Position numbers and translations under genes: made by a program. A model generated the notes under the pieces. That model saw only the letters and a program-made list of their open reading frames with translations. It was not told the origin of the DNA and ran no database searches. This document shows, in pieces, positions 42,707 through 51,353 of a stretch of 64,000 nucleotides of DNA. Source of the stretch: Agromyces protaetiae (GTDB lineage Bacteria > Actinomycetota > Actinomycetes > Actinomycetales > Microbacteriaceae). The stretch covers positions 2,976,001 to 3,040,000 of the forward strand of contig NZ_CP133018.1 of NCBI RefSeq assembly GCF_030866785.1, in the 5' to 3' direction. Every line of letters starts with the position of its first letter. Positions within the stretch are counted from its first letter, which is position 1.

Positions 42707-43975
42707 TCAGCCGTTGAGGATGGCCTCGATCTTCTCGTCCGCCTCGTCGGCGAGCGTCTGGACGTCGCCGCCCTGCGCGATCTTGACGAAGAGGTCCTGC
42801 AGGATGCCCGCCGCCTCGACGTCGGCCCAGTTGGGCGAGGCCGGGGTGAGCTTGGCGTTGGCCGCGGCCGCCGCGATCGCCTGCGCGACCTCGTCGGTGC
42901 CGAGGGTGTCCGCGAGCGAGATCTTGGCCGGCACGAGGCCGTTCTCGCCGTAGATCGTCTGGAACTCGTCGGAGAGGATGATCGCCAGCGCGTCCTTCGC
43001 GAGGTCGGGGTTGGCCGAGTTCGCCGAGATGCCGATGTTCGATCCGCCGGCGAAGACCTGGGCCGCGCCGCCGTCCATGCCCGGAAGGGCATACACGCCG
43101 AGGTTGGCTTCCTGCTCGGGGCATCCGGGCGTCTCGGCATCGGCCGGCGCGAGGATCGACCACTTGACCCAGCTGGGCGCCGAGAGCTGCAGCGTCGTGC
43201 CGTCGCAGTACCCGATCTGCGGGTTCGTCTCATTGCCGTCCTTCGGCGCGAGCGACGCCGTGGACATGACCTCCTGGACCTGGTTGAGGCCCGCGACCGA
43301 CTCGGCCGACCCGAGCTGCGCGTCCCACTCCTCGCCGTCGGCCACGGCGACCTCGCCGCCGTGCTCCCAGATGAAGGGCAGGGCGTTGTACCAGTCCTGC
43401 CCGGGCCACCAGATGCCCGACTTGCCGGGGTTGGCCGCGGCGAGCGCCGCGCCGTTCGCCGCATACTCGTCGAGCGTGGTCGGCACGGTGAGCCCCGCGG
43501 CGCCGAGCGCCTCCTTGTTGTAGAACACGAGCCGCGCACCCGAGTAGAGCGGTGCCGCGTAGAACTTGCCGTCGTACGAGCCGGCCTCGACGAACCCGGG
43601 CAGCAGGTCGTCCCCGCCGAGGGCCTCGTAGTCGTCGGTGAGGTCGAGGAACGCGCCCGCCGAGGTGAATGCCGCGGCCTGCGTGTTGCCGATCTCGACG
43701 ACATCGGGGCTGTCGGAGCCCGACAGGCTGGTCGTGAGCCGGTCGACCAGACCGTCCCATGACTGTTCCTCGATGGTCAGGGTGGCATCCGGATGCTCCG
43801 CCTCGAACGTCGTCTTCAGGTACTCCCGAGCCTCGTCGGGCGTGTCGGTGCCGACCAGCCAGACGCGGATCTCGGCGCCCTCTGCAGACGAGGCGTCGTT
43901 GCCTCCGGAGGCACAGCCGGCGAGGGTGAGCGCCGCCGCGGCGCCGAGCGCCACGATACCGAGTGACTTCCTCAT
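42707..43975 (-). CDS. Sugar-binding lipoprotein of the ABC importer
   Basis: 422 residues. Signal peptide SLGIVALGAAAALTLAGC with lipobox LAGC. The mature protein is a family 1 extracellular solute-binding protein: AEIRVWLVGTDTPDEAREYLKTTFEAEHPDATL, SSDSPDVVEIGN-type hinge and FAGGSNIGISANSANPDLAKD. Ligand is inferred from the operon (GlcNAc-containing oligosaccharide). GAAAGGAAG precedes ATG 43975. Confidence 0.92.
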   Translation of the reverse strand: MRKSLGIVALGAAAALTLAGCASGGNDASSAEGAEIRVWLVGTDTPDEAREYLKTTFEAEHPDATLTIEEQSWDGLVDRLTTSLSGSDSPDVVEIGNTQAAAFTSAGAFLDLTDDYEALGGDDLLPGFVEAGSYDGKFYAAPLYSGARLVFYNKEALGAAGLTVPTTLDEYAANGAALAAANPGKSGIWWPGQDWYNALPFIWEHGGEVAVADGEEWDAQLGSAESVAGLNQVQEVMSTASLAPKDGNETNPQIGYCDGTTLQLSAPSWVKWSILAPADAETPGCPEQEANLGVYALPGMDGGAAQVFAGGSNIGISANSANPDLAKDALAIILSDEFQTIYGENGLVPAKISLADTLGTDEVAQAIAAAAANAKLTPASPNWADVEAAGILQDLFVKIAQGGDVQTLADEADEKIEAILNG

Positions 43976-44041
43976 GTCGTTGCTTCCTTTCGTGGGGGTG
44001 AAGGTGTCAGCCGGCGCCGGCACCCTGGTGCATGGTGGGGT

Positions 44042-45199
44042 CTAGGAGACCCCGAGCTGGCCGGAGAGGACCATGACCGCCGCACCGCGCAGGACGATGT
44101 CCTGCCCGTGCTCGGTCATCCGCAGCCGGAGTCCGCGGTGCTGTTCCGCCATCGTCCGGTCCCGGAGCGTGTCGACGGCGGCGTCGTGGAACGCGCCGTC
44201 GAGCAGGTCGGCGGGGCCGCTCAGCACGACCTCCGCCAGGTTCAGGGCGCCCACGACGGGCGCGAGTACGATGCCGAGCCTGCGGCCGGCTTCGCGCAGC
44301 AGGTCATCGCGAGCGGATGCCTCGCCGCCGGCGGAGTCGATCTCGGCGAGTTGCGCCGTCAGCCGCGGCACGGCCACCCAGGCCTCGAGGCAGCCGTCCT
44401 TACCGCACGCGCAGCGCGGTCCGCGGTCGGTGCCCACGACGACATGCCCGATCTCACCCGCGGCGTACGCACTGCCCACGACGGCGTGACCGCCGACGAT
44501 GAGGCCGGCACCGACACCGTGGCCGATCCTCACGAGCAGGAGGTCGCGGCCGTCGGACGTGCCGTGCTCGGCGAGGACCGCCACATTCGCGTCGTTCGCC
44601 ACGTGCACCGGGGCGCCGAGTGCCGCGGCGACGCGGTGCTGCAGCGGCTCGTCGTGCCAGCGGAGGTTCGGAGCGGAGCGCACGACGCCGGCGGGGTCGA
44701 CCACACCGGGGCTGCCGATGCCGACACCCAGGACGGGCGCGGTGGCGAGACCCGCGAGCTGCTCGGCGAGCGTGACGACGCGGGCCGTGGCATCCGCCCC
44801 CGTCGCTCCGTCGAGCGCGACCTCGGCGCGCGCGACGACGGTGCCGTCGAGGTCCATGACCGCGCCGCGGAAGCGGTGGTGCTCTGAGAGGTCGAGCCCG
44901 AGGATCTGGAAGGCGCCGCGGTCGACGTCGATGAGGGTCGCCGGCTTGCCGGGGCGGCCGGCCTCTTGCGGACCGAGCTCGATGACGAGCCCCTCGGCGA
45001 TCAGCGCCGAGACGAGGTCGGAGACGGTGACCCGGGTCAGGCCGGTCTCGCGGGCCACGTCGGCTCGGCTGCGCGGGCCGGAGGAATAGAGCGTCTGCAG
45101 GACGAGCGACCGGTTGTGCCGTCTCGCATGCTCCGGGAGCACCTTGCCGCGTGGTCGCAGCGCCCTGGGCGAGGCATCCGTTTCGATCGTCGTCGTCAC
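44042..45199 (-). CDS. ROK-family transcriptional repressor
   Basis: 385 residues. An N-terminal MarR-like winged helix (HNRSLVLQTLYSSGPRSRADVARETGLTRVTVSDLVSALIAEGL) is joined to a ROK sugar-sensing domain with the zinc motif CACGKDGCLEAWV. It resembles NagC/XylR. It is the first gene of the seven-gene amino-sugar operon. An inverted repeat three bases upstream of its GTG start (45202-45224) suggests autoregulation of the whole operon, relieved by an imported sugar or its phosphate. Confidence 0.9.
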   Translation of the reverse strand: MTTTIETDASPRALRPRGKVLPEHARRHNRSLVLQTLYSSGPRSRADVARETGLTRVTVSDLVSALIAEGLVIELGPQEAGRPGKPATLIDVDRGAFQILGLDLSEHHRFRGAVMDLDGTVVARAEVALDGATGADATARVVTLAEQLAGLATAPVLGVGIGSPGVVDPAGVVRSAPNLRWHDEPLQHRVAAALGAPVHVANDANVAVLAEHGTSDGRDLLLVRIGHGVGAGLIVGGHAVVGSAYAAGEIGHVVVGTDRGPRCACGKDGCLEAWVAVPRLTAQLAEIDSAGGEASARDDLLREAGRRLGIVLAPVVGALNLAEVVLSGPADLLDGAFHDAAVDTLRDRTMAEQHRGLRLRMTEHGQDIVLRGAAVMVLSGQLGVS

Positions 45200-45201
45200 G
45201 T

Positions 45202-45224
45202 TTGTTAGTAAACCTTACGAACAA
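45202..45224 (-). promoter_or_regulatory. ROK repressor operator candidate
   Basis: TTGTTAGTAA-ACC-TTACGAACAA is an inverted repeat with 9 of 10 arm positions matching. Such TTxGTTxxTAA-like sites with an AT-rich core fit ROK/NagC-type repressors. It lies directly at the start of the ROK gene. Confidence 0.7.
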
Positions 45225-45322
45225 TCAAACGACAAGACTCATTTGGGTAACGACCCAAGCGGGCGGCGCTGCGCGCGAGGCATCCGCCCCCTGTTCCCCG
45301 CGCAGGAGAACCCCTCGCGTCC

Positions 45323-45397
45323 TGCTCAGGAAGACCGAAGGGCTCGGCGGCGAGTCGCCGCGCCCAGTACGGCGTGTCCGACCGAGATTCCTGAGCA
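45323..45397. repeat. 75-bp inverted-repeat element, copy 2
   Basis: TGCTCAGGAA (45323-45332) and TTCCTGAGCA (45388-45397) bound a 75-bp element of the same length and ends as the one at 193-267. The shared inner ends are GA and CCGAGA. It lies in the 45225-45526 gap between the ROK repressor promoter and the icd terminator; the rest of this gap has no gene. Confidence 0.65.
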
Positions 45398-45478
45398 CGC
45401 GCGCTCGCTCATCGCGGCACCCGCGTTCGCGCGGCCGTCGGCGTGTGCGTGGACGGCCGCAGAAGGCACGGACGCGAG

Positions 45479-45508
45479 AGGGCCGGATGCCTCGTGGCAT
45501 CCGGCCCT
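45479..45508 (-). terminator. icd terminator
   Basis: GGGCCGGATGCC (45480-45491) and GGCATCCGGCCC (45496-45507) pair perfectly around TCGT, 18 bases beyond the icd stop. The stem contains the abundant GGATGCCTC word. Confidence 0.75.
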
Positions 45509-45526
45509 CCCGGGAATGAACTGTGC

Positions 45527-46744
45527 TTACGCGGCCAGGCGCGCCTTCAGGTTCGCATCGATGGAGTTCAGGAACTCCTCGGTGGTCTGGTACGGCTGCT
45601 CGGGACCGACGAGGAGCGCGAGGTCCTTCGTCATGGCGCCCGACTCGACGGTCTTGATGACCACATCCTCGAGCGTCGACGCGAAGTCGATGAGCTCCTG
45701 GTTGCCGTCGAGCTTGCCGCGGTGCGCGAGCCCACGCGTCCAGGCGTAGATCGAGGCGATCGGGTTGGTCGACGTCGGCTTGCCCTGCTGGTGCTGACGG
45801 AAGTGCCGGGTGACCGTGCCGTGCGCCGCCTCGGCCTCGACGACCTTGCCGTCGGGCGTCGCCAGCACGGAGGTCATGAGACCGAGCGAGCCGAAGCCCT
45901 GCGCGACGGTGTCGGACTGGACGTCGCCGTCGTAGTTCTTGCACGCCCAGACGTAGCCGCCCTCCCACTTGAGGCTCGCGGCGACCATGTCGTCGATGAG
46001 TCGGTGCTCGTAGGTCAGGCCGGCAGCGTCGAACTTCTCCTTGAACTCGGCGTCGAAGACCTCCTGGAACAGGTCCTTGAACCGGCCGTCGTACGCCTTG
46101 AGGATCGTGTTCTTGGTGGAGAGGTACACCGGGTAGTTACGCGAGAGACCGTAGTTGAGCGACGCGCGCGCGAAGTCCTTGATCGACTCGTCGAGGTTGT
46201 ACATGCCCATCGCGACGCCGGAGCCCGGCGACTGGAAGACCTCGAACGACTGCGGCTCCGACCCGTCCTTCGGGGTGAACGTCATCGTCAGCGTGCCTTC
46301 GCCCTCGAACTTGAAGTCGGTGGCGCGGTACTGGTCGCCGAACGCGTGACGGCCGACGATGATCGGCTTGTTCCAGCCGGGGACGAGCCGCGGGATGTTG
46401 GAGATGATGATCGGCTCGCGGAAGATCACGCCGCCGAGGATGTTGCGGATGGTGCCGTTCGGCGAACGCCACATCTTCTTGAGGCCGAACTCCTCGACGC
46501 GGGCCTCGTCGGGCGTGATGGTCGCGCACTTGACGCCGACGCCGTGCTTCTGGATCGCGTGTGCCGCATCGACCGTGATCTGGTCGTCGGTCTCGTCGCG
46601 CTTCTGGATCGAGAGGTCGTAGTACTCGAGGTTCACGTCGAGATACGGGTGGATCAGCTGGTCTTTGATGGCCTGCCAGATGATACGCGTCATCTCGTCG
46701 CCGTCGAGCTCGACGACGGTACCTTCAACCTTGATCTTCGACAA
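45527..46744 (-). CDS. icd: NADP-dependent isocitrate dehydrogenase (homodimeric type)
   Basis: 405 residues of the eukaryote-like dimeric IDH subfamily, which oxidises isocitrate to 2-oxoglutarate. Visible: [30 protein letters not shown], the substrate loop in the same segment, and [31 protein letters not shown]. Translation starts at TTG 46744 (read as MSKIKVEG), with GGAGAG upstream. It is monocistronic, with a hairpin terminator. A palindrome (46866-46879) lies in its upstream region. Confidence 0.95.
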   Translation of the reverse strand: MSKIKVEGTVVELDGDEMTRIIWQAIKDQLIHPYLDVNLEYYDLSIQKRDETDDQITVDAAHAIQKHGVGVKCATITPDEARVEEFGLKKMWRSPNGTIRNILGGVIFREPIIISNIPRLVPGWNKPIIVGRHAFGDQYRATDFKFEGEGTLTMTFTPKDGSEPQSFEVFQSPGSGVAMGMYNLDESIKDFARASLNYGLSRNYPVYLSTKNTILKAYDGRFKDLFQEVFDAEFKEKFDAAGLTYEHRLIDDMVAASLKWEGGYVWACKNYDGDVQSDTVAQGFGSLGLMTSVLATPDGKVVEAEAAHGTVTRHFRQHQQGKPTSTNPIASIYAWTRGLAHRGKLDGNQELIDFASTLEDVVIKTVESGAMTKDLALLVGPEQPYQTTEEFLNSIDANLKARLAA

Positions 46745-46863
46745 CAGGGGCTCTCCTTGGTTCAGTGCGGGCCTTGGATCGATGCGGGCCGTGCCGGAAG
46801 CGCCCGCGGCCGGCTCGTCTGGCGGCCGGGCACGCCGCGGACCAGCTTACCTCGTCGACGAGA

Positions 46864-46881
46864 TATCTCGACATCGAGACA
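46864..46881. promoter_or_regulatory. Palindromic operator candidate upstream of icd
   Basis: TCTCGA-CA-TCGAGA (46866-46879) is a perfect inverted repeat, overlapping a second palindrome CGAGATATCTCG. It lies about 120 bases upstream of icd and about 190 upstream of the LuxR-type gene, in the 46745-47066 divergent gap. Its symmetry and AT-rich flanks suggest a dimeric regulator site. Confidence 0.5.
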
Positions 46882-47066
46882 ATGCACACCGCACTGAGCA
46901 TTGCTCGAATTTCGGCCACCCGAACTGGGGGCACGCCGATGGATCCAAACCGGCGTAGCGTGTGTCATGTTCATGAGCCCCCCTCAATGAGCGTGAGCGC
47001 GACGATTACCCAACCCGAATCGAGTCCCCATGTCCGCTCCCCGGTTCGAAGCATTGTGCCCGCAAT

Positions 47067-49787
47067 GTGCCAGAGACCACACCGACCCCGCGTTTGGACG
47101 CGACGATGTTCCAAGTTGAGCATCTCGACCGCGTCGAACACACCGTGACCGCGATCCGGCGTGCCGAGCTCGATCGGCTCGCCGCGATCGTCGCCGAGCC
47201 GCACGAGCGTGCGCTGATCCTGACCGGCGAGTCCGGCTCGGGCAAGAGCACGCTGCTGAACGGCATCCATCCCGACGGGTACGCCGTGCACCGCGCGCGG
47301 GTGAGCCCGACCGAGCGGGACATCCCGTACTCCGGGCTGTCCGCGATCGCCGCCTCCTTCGACGACCCAGCGGTGACCGACCTCTCCGCCTCCCTGCTCG
47401 CGCGAACCGGCACGGGGCCGACGCCGTCGGCGGCCGCCGCCGCGTTCCTCACACTGCTGCGGACGACCGACCCCTCACCCGCGGTACTCCTCATCGACGA
47501 CGCCGACCTCATGGACCCCGAGAGCCGTGCGGTGCTCTCGATGATCGCCGGGCGACTCGGCGGGACCGGCCTGCACCTCGTCGCAGCGATGCACTCGGAG
47601 CAGCGCGCCGACCTGCTCGGGGCGATCCCCCGGTTCCGGCTGGAGTCGCTCGACGCCGAACAATCCATGCGCGTGGCATCAGCACTCACCGACCACCGCG
47701 CCGACCGCGCCGTCCGCAACATCATCGTCGGCGCCGCGCGCGGCAATGCGAGGGCGCTCGCCGAGATCGCCACGAGGCTGACCGAGGACCAGCTCGTGCG
47801 TGCCGCCCCGATCGAGTTGCCGTTCCGGCTCTCCCCTGCGCAAAGCGACGCCGAACCCGGCGGACTGCTCGAGCGACTGTCGAGCGCGCACCTGCACTCG
47901 TCCGCCGCGCTCGGCGCTGCCGAGGCGGATGCCCTCGAAGAGCTGCTCTCCGACGGGACGGTCACGCGCGAACGCGGGTACGTGCATCTCACGGATCCCG
48001 TGCTCCGTGCGCGGATCTACTGGTCGATGCCACTCGACCGCCGACGCGTGCTGCACGCCGAGGCCGAGCGTGCCGAGCACGACCACGATCCGGGCCTCGC
48101 CTGCTGGCACGCGAGTCACTGCGAGCAATCGACGACACCCGCCACCGCGCTCGCCGCGGCCTCGGCCCGCTTCGCGCACGCCGGCCACATGTGGCAGGCG
48201 ATCGAACTCGCCGAGCGCGCACTCGCGCACTGCCGGCCGACACGGGCGCTCGCGGCGCCGCTGCTCGATCTCGCGAGCGCGTTCTTCCTGCACGGCGAGC
48301 CCGCCTACGCCGAACGCTATGCGCGGTGGTCGAGGCGAGCCTCGGGCGATCACGCGGCGCACGCATCGGTCTCCTTGCTGCGAGTGCTCAGCACCTTCGT
48401 CGCCACCAGGCGGCTCTCGGTCGACACGGCCGACTACACCATGCTCGTCGCGCACGGCACGGAGGACGCGAGCCAGCTCACCCAGCTGGCCGCGGCGCAC
48501 TGCGAACGCTGGGAACACGCCCACGCCCGGCGCCTCCTCGAACGGACCACCGCACTCCGGGACCCCGCACCCGAGCCGCATGCGACGCCCGACGTCCCAG
48601 CGAACTCGAACCTGCACGAGCTCGTCGGCATGCAACTCGCGGCCCTCGAGGGCGACGCCGAACCGGCGAGGGCACTCATCGCACGCATCGGTGGGCGGCG
48701 GCGCCCCGGGGTCGCGAGCACCATCGAGCTGCTGATGCTGGGCCGGAGTCTCACGTTCCTCGATCGCAACCACGACGCGCGACAGGCGCTGCACGCGGTG
48801 CTGAGCGCCGAACCCGCACCGCCATCCCTGCTCGAGGAATATGCACGGGCCTACCTGACCGAGCTCGAGATCCGCGCCGGCCGCCACCTGGAGGCCGCAG
48901 CCCTCATCGAACGCAACCGCCACGCACGCGGCCGCGCCGACCACCCGCTCGCGCAGCTGCTGCTCGCCTGGCGTCGGCTCGCCCTCGGCGACGTCGAGCT
49001 CGACATCGCCGAACTGCACCGGGAGTTCGCGTTCGACGACCCGGCGATCGCTGCCCGGCTCGCGGTCTACCAAGGCCAGGCGGCACTCGCCGAAGGCCGG
49101 TTCGACGACGCGGTCGCCGTGCTCCGCACCGCCGCGGCCGCCGGATCGGCGTTCCCCAATCCGTCCCTGCTGCGATACGACGTCGACCTCGTCGAGGCGT
49201 ACGTCCTCACCGGGCGCCACGACGAAGCCCTCATGCAGGCCAGAGACTTCGCACGTCGCGCCGAACGGTTCCGCACCCCGTGGACACGCCAAGCCGGAGC
49301 CCGCATCGAGGCGCTGCTCACCTCGGGCGAGGCGTCGCTCGCCGCATTCGACCGTGCGCTGCGGCTCGCGACCCCACCCGACCTCATGTTCGAGCGCGCG
49401 CGCACGTTCATGAGCTGGGCGGAACGACTGAGCGAGCTCGGCCGCACGGGCGAGGCCGATGAGCAACGTCGTTCGGCGCGCGCGGTCTTCACGCAGCTCG
49501 GCACGGTGCAGTGGATCGACCGGACGGACCGCCCCCGACCGGTCACGGCACGTCCGGCCCACCCCATCCTCTCGTCGCTGAGCGACGACGAGCGACGCGT
49601 GGTCGACCTCGTGCGGCAGGGCTTGCGGAACAAGGAGATCGCCGCGATGCTCTACGTCTCGCTGCGCACCGTCGAGGTACGGCTGACCCGCATCTACCAC
49701 CGGCTCGGGGTCGGCTCCCGGGCACAGCTCATCTCGGCGCTCGCCGAATCGGGGACCGAGCCGGCACTGCTCCCCCGATCGGGGTGA
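47067..49787 (+). CDS. Large LuxR-family ATPase regulator (MalT/LAL-like)
   Basis: 906 residues. N-terminal AAA/STAND ATPase with Walker A GESGSGKST at about 54-62 and Walker B-like AVLLIDDADLMDPESR. A long helical, TPR-like middle follows. The C-terminal LuxR helix-turn-helix is LSDDERRVVDLVRQGLRNKEIAAMLYVSLRTVEVRLTRIYHRLGV. Such regulators sense small molecules with the middle domain. GTG 47067 and ATG 47106 are both possible starts, and neither has a ribosome-binding site. The target is not evident; the neighbouring polysaccharide locus is a candidate. Confidence 0.85.
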   Translation: MPETTPTPRLDATMFQVEHLDRVEHTVTAIRRAELDRLAAIVAEPHERALILTGESGSGKSTLLNGIHPDGYAVHRARVSPTERDIPYSGLSAIAASFDDPAVTDLSASLLARTGTGPTPSAAAAAFLTLLRTTDPSPAVLLIDDADLMDPESRAVLSMIAGRLGGTGLHLVAAMHSEQRADLLGAIPRFRLESLDAEQSMRVASALTDHRADRAVRNIIVGAARGNARALAEIATRLTEDQLVRAAPIELPFRLSPAQSDAEPGGLLERLSSAHLHSSAALGAAEADALEELLSDGTVTRERGYVHLTDPVLRARIYWSMPLDRRRVLHAEAERAEHDHDPGLACWHASHCEQSTTPATALAAASARFAHAGHMWQAIELAERALAHCRPTRALAAPLLDLASAFFLHGEPAYAERYARWSRRASGDHAAHASVSLLRVLSTFVATRRLSVDTADYTMLVAHGTEDASQLTQLAAAHCERWEHAHARRLLERTTALRDPAPEPHATPDVPANSNLHELVGMQLAALEGDAEPARALIARIGGRRRPGVASTIELLMLGRSLTFLDRNHDARQALHAVLSAEPAPPSLLEEYARAYLTELEIRAGRHLEAAALIERNRHARGRADHPLAQLLLAWRRLALGDVELDIAELHREFAFDDPAIAARLAVYQGQAALAEGRFDDAVAVLRTAAAAGSAFPNPSLLRYDVDLVEAYVLTGRHDEALMQARDFARRAERFRTPWTRQAGARIEALLTSGEASLAAFDRALRLATPPDLMFERARTFMSWAERLSELGRTGEADEQRRSARAVFTQLGTVQWIDRTDRPRPVTARPAHPILSSLSDDERRVVDLVRQGLRNKEIAAMLYVSLRTVEVRLTRIYHRLGVGSRAQLISALAESGTEPALLPRSG

Positions 49788-49809
49788 CCGGTCTCGGCCC
49801 ACGGGAACG

Positions 49810-49844
49810 ACCGGCCCCGAGATCCCGAGGATCCCGGGGCCGGT
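49810..49844. terminator. Bidirectional terminator between convergent genes
   Basis: ACCGGCCCCG (49810-49819) and CGGGGCCGGT (49835-49844) pair perfectly around a 15-base loop. It lies between the LuxR-type gene and the convergent glycosyltransferase, directly next to the latter's stop codon. Confidence 0.7.
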
Positions 49845-51128
49845 TCACGACGACGCGGGTCGCACGGTCTCGGCCGCGGGCCGCCGCGTGGGACTGGTCC
49901 ATCGGCCGCTCGCGGTACGCCGGCCGGTAACCGCCTCGGCGAGCGAGCGCAGGCAGATCGCCGCGTCGATCGCACGGAGCACTGGGAACACCGGCGCGTA
50001 GAGGAAGTAGGCGGGTCGCCGGGAGGCGACCACCGCGACGATTGTGAGGAGCAGGTCGGGGATGTAGATGCCGAGCAGGATGGCCACGGGCGGCGCCACG
50101 TTCCACAGCCCCTCCATCGGCACGGTATCGCCGGTCGCCGCCGCCCAGGCCCACAGGGCGCCGGCGGTGACCAGCAGGCCGATCATGAGCAGCAGCATCG
50201 CGCTCGAGACGACGAGCTCCACGATGTAGAGGGTGAGCGCGGCCCAGAACCGGTCGCGCCTCGCCCGATGCCGCCGCACGGTCTGCCAGAAGCCCAGCGT
50301 CCATCGCCGCATCTGCTTCACGTACTCGTGCACGGTGTCGGGGTCTTGGGTGCGGGCCACGGCCGCATTCGGCCTGAAGTCGATCCGCCCGAGCCGTTTG
50401 CTGTGCAGCTCGAAGGTCATGTTGAAGTCCTCGATCACGAGACCCGGCGCGTTGATGTCGATCTCGGCGAGCACGCTCGTGCGATACATGCTCGCGAAGC
50501 CGGGCACGATCGACACCACGTTGGCGGGCCTCGAGGCCTGCCCGTACTTCAGCAGATACTGCACAACGACGTAGAACCGCTCGCGATAGGCGAGCAGCAA
50601 CCGGCCGAACCTCGTGGCCGGCGGTGGGTCGACCGTCGTCGTCGCCCGGCCGGCGACCGCGACGACGCCGGGATCGTCGAACGCCGGCAGCCCTGAGGCC
50701 AGGTAGTCGATGTCGAGCCGGGTGTCGGCGTCGAGCAGCAGCACGACGTCGAAGCGCCGGATCAGCTCGAACTGCTCGATCGCGGCGACGATGGCGCCGG
50801 CTTTGCCGCGGTTCGGGTTGAGGTCGAGCACATTCGCGCCCGCGGCGCGCGCCAGGTCGCTGGTCTCGTCGCTCGAGCCGTCGGAGGCGACGAACACGTG
50901 ATCGGCGCTGACCTGGCTGCACGCCGAGGCGATCGTCTCGCCGATCACGAGCGCCTCATTGTGCGCGGGTATGAGCACGGCCACCCGATCGGGGTCGACT
51001 CGCCCGCCGATCCCGGCTGGAGCCGCATCGATCGCGCGTGAACGCGCGTAGCGCAGCGCGCCGGCACTCGCCCACAGCAGGGTGTTCACCCCGACCATGA
51101 GGATGACGAGGATCACGAATGTGGTCAC
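49845..51128 (-). CDS. Membrane glycosyltransferase family 2
   Basis: 427 residues. One N-terminal helix (TTFVILVILMVGVNTLLWASAG), then a GT2 domain with VAVLIPAHNEALVIGETI, the DXD-type LLLDADTRLD, the acceptor region IEDFNMTFELH and the processive-type motif QMRRWTLGFWQ. Three or four C-terminal helices follow. The Q-x-x-R-W motif is typical of processive synthases (poly-GlcNAc, hyaluronan, cellulose). It faces the nucleotide-sugar operon. GTG 51128 is five bases after GAGGAGAG. Confidence 0.88.
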   Translation of the reverse strand: MTTFVILVILMVGVNTLLWASAGALRYARSRAIDAAPAGIGGRVDPDRVAVLIPAHNEALVIGETIASACSQVSADHVFVASDGSSDETSDLARAAGANVLDLNPNRGKAGAIVAAIEQFELIRRFDVVLLLDADTRLDIDYLASGLPAFDDPGVVAVAGRATTTVDPPPATRFGRLLLAYRERFYVVVQYLLKYGQASRPANVVSIVPGFASMYRTSVLAEIDINAPGLVIEDFNMTFELHSKRLGRIDFRPNAAVARTQDPDTVHEYVKQMRRWTLGFWQTVRRHRARRDRFWAALTLYIVELVVSSAMLLLMIGLLVTAGALWAWAAATGDTVPMEGLWNVAPPVAILLGIYIPDLLLTIVAVVASRRPAYFLYAPVFPVLRAIDAAICLRSLAEAVTGRRTASGRWTSPTRRPAAETVRPASS

Positions 51129-51196
51129 GGGGGCTCTCCTCAGCTCGACTCGAACGTATCCGCGGATGCGGGCCCGCCGGCACGGAACCACATGGG

Positions 51197-51305
51197 GGTG
51201 TGGATGACGTGCGGTTTTCCACACCTTCGCCACCGCGCCCTCCCGAGGCGGCCGGTGCGGGCACACACTGGCGACGGATGCATCGCCGCTTGCGACGGAC
51301 GCATC
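51197..51305. promoter_or_regulatory. Repeat-rich regulatory region between the GT2 and dehydrogenase genes
   Basis: An inverted repeat GGTGTGGA (51197-51204)/TCCACACC (51218-51225) is followed by a direct repeat, GCGACGGATGCATC (51271-51284) and GCGACGGACGCATC (51292-51305), 21 bp apart (two helical turns). Both lie in the 225-bp divergent space and are likely regulator sites. No regulator can be assigned. Confidence 0.5.
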
Positions 51306-51353
51306 ACCGGCGGCCCGCCCGCCGGCCAACCAGTACCCGACTGCGAGGACCCA

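Noticed and set aside
46967..46990. Seven-codon reading frame (MFMSPPQ) as a leader peptide of the LuxR-type gene
   Set aside because: No ribosome-binding site, no regulatory codon run and no attenuator hairpin is visible after it.
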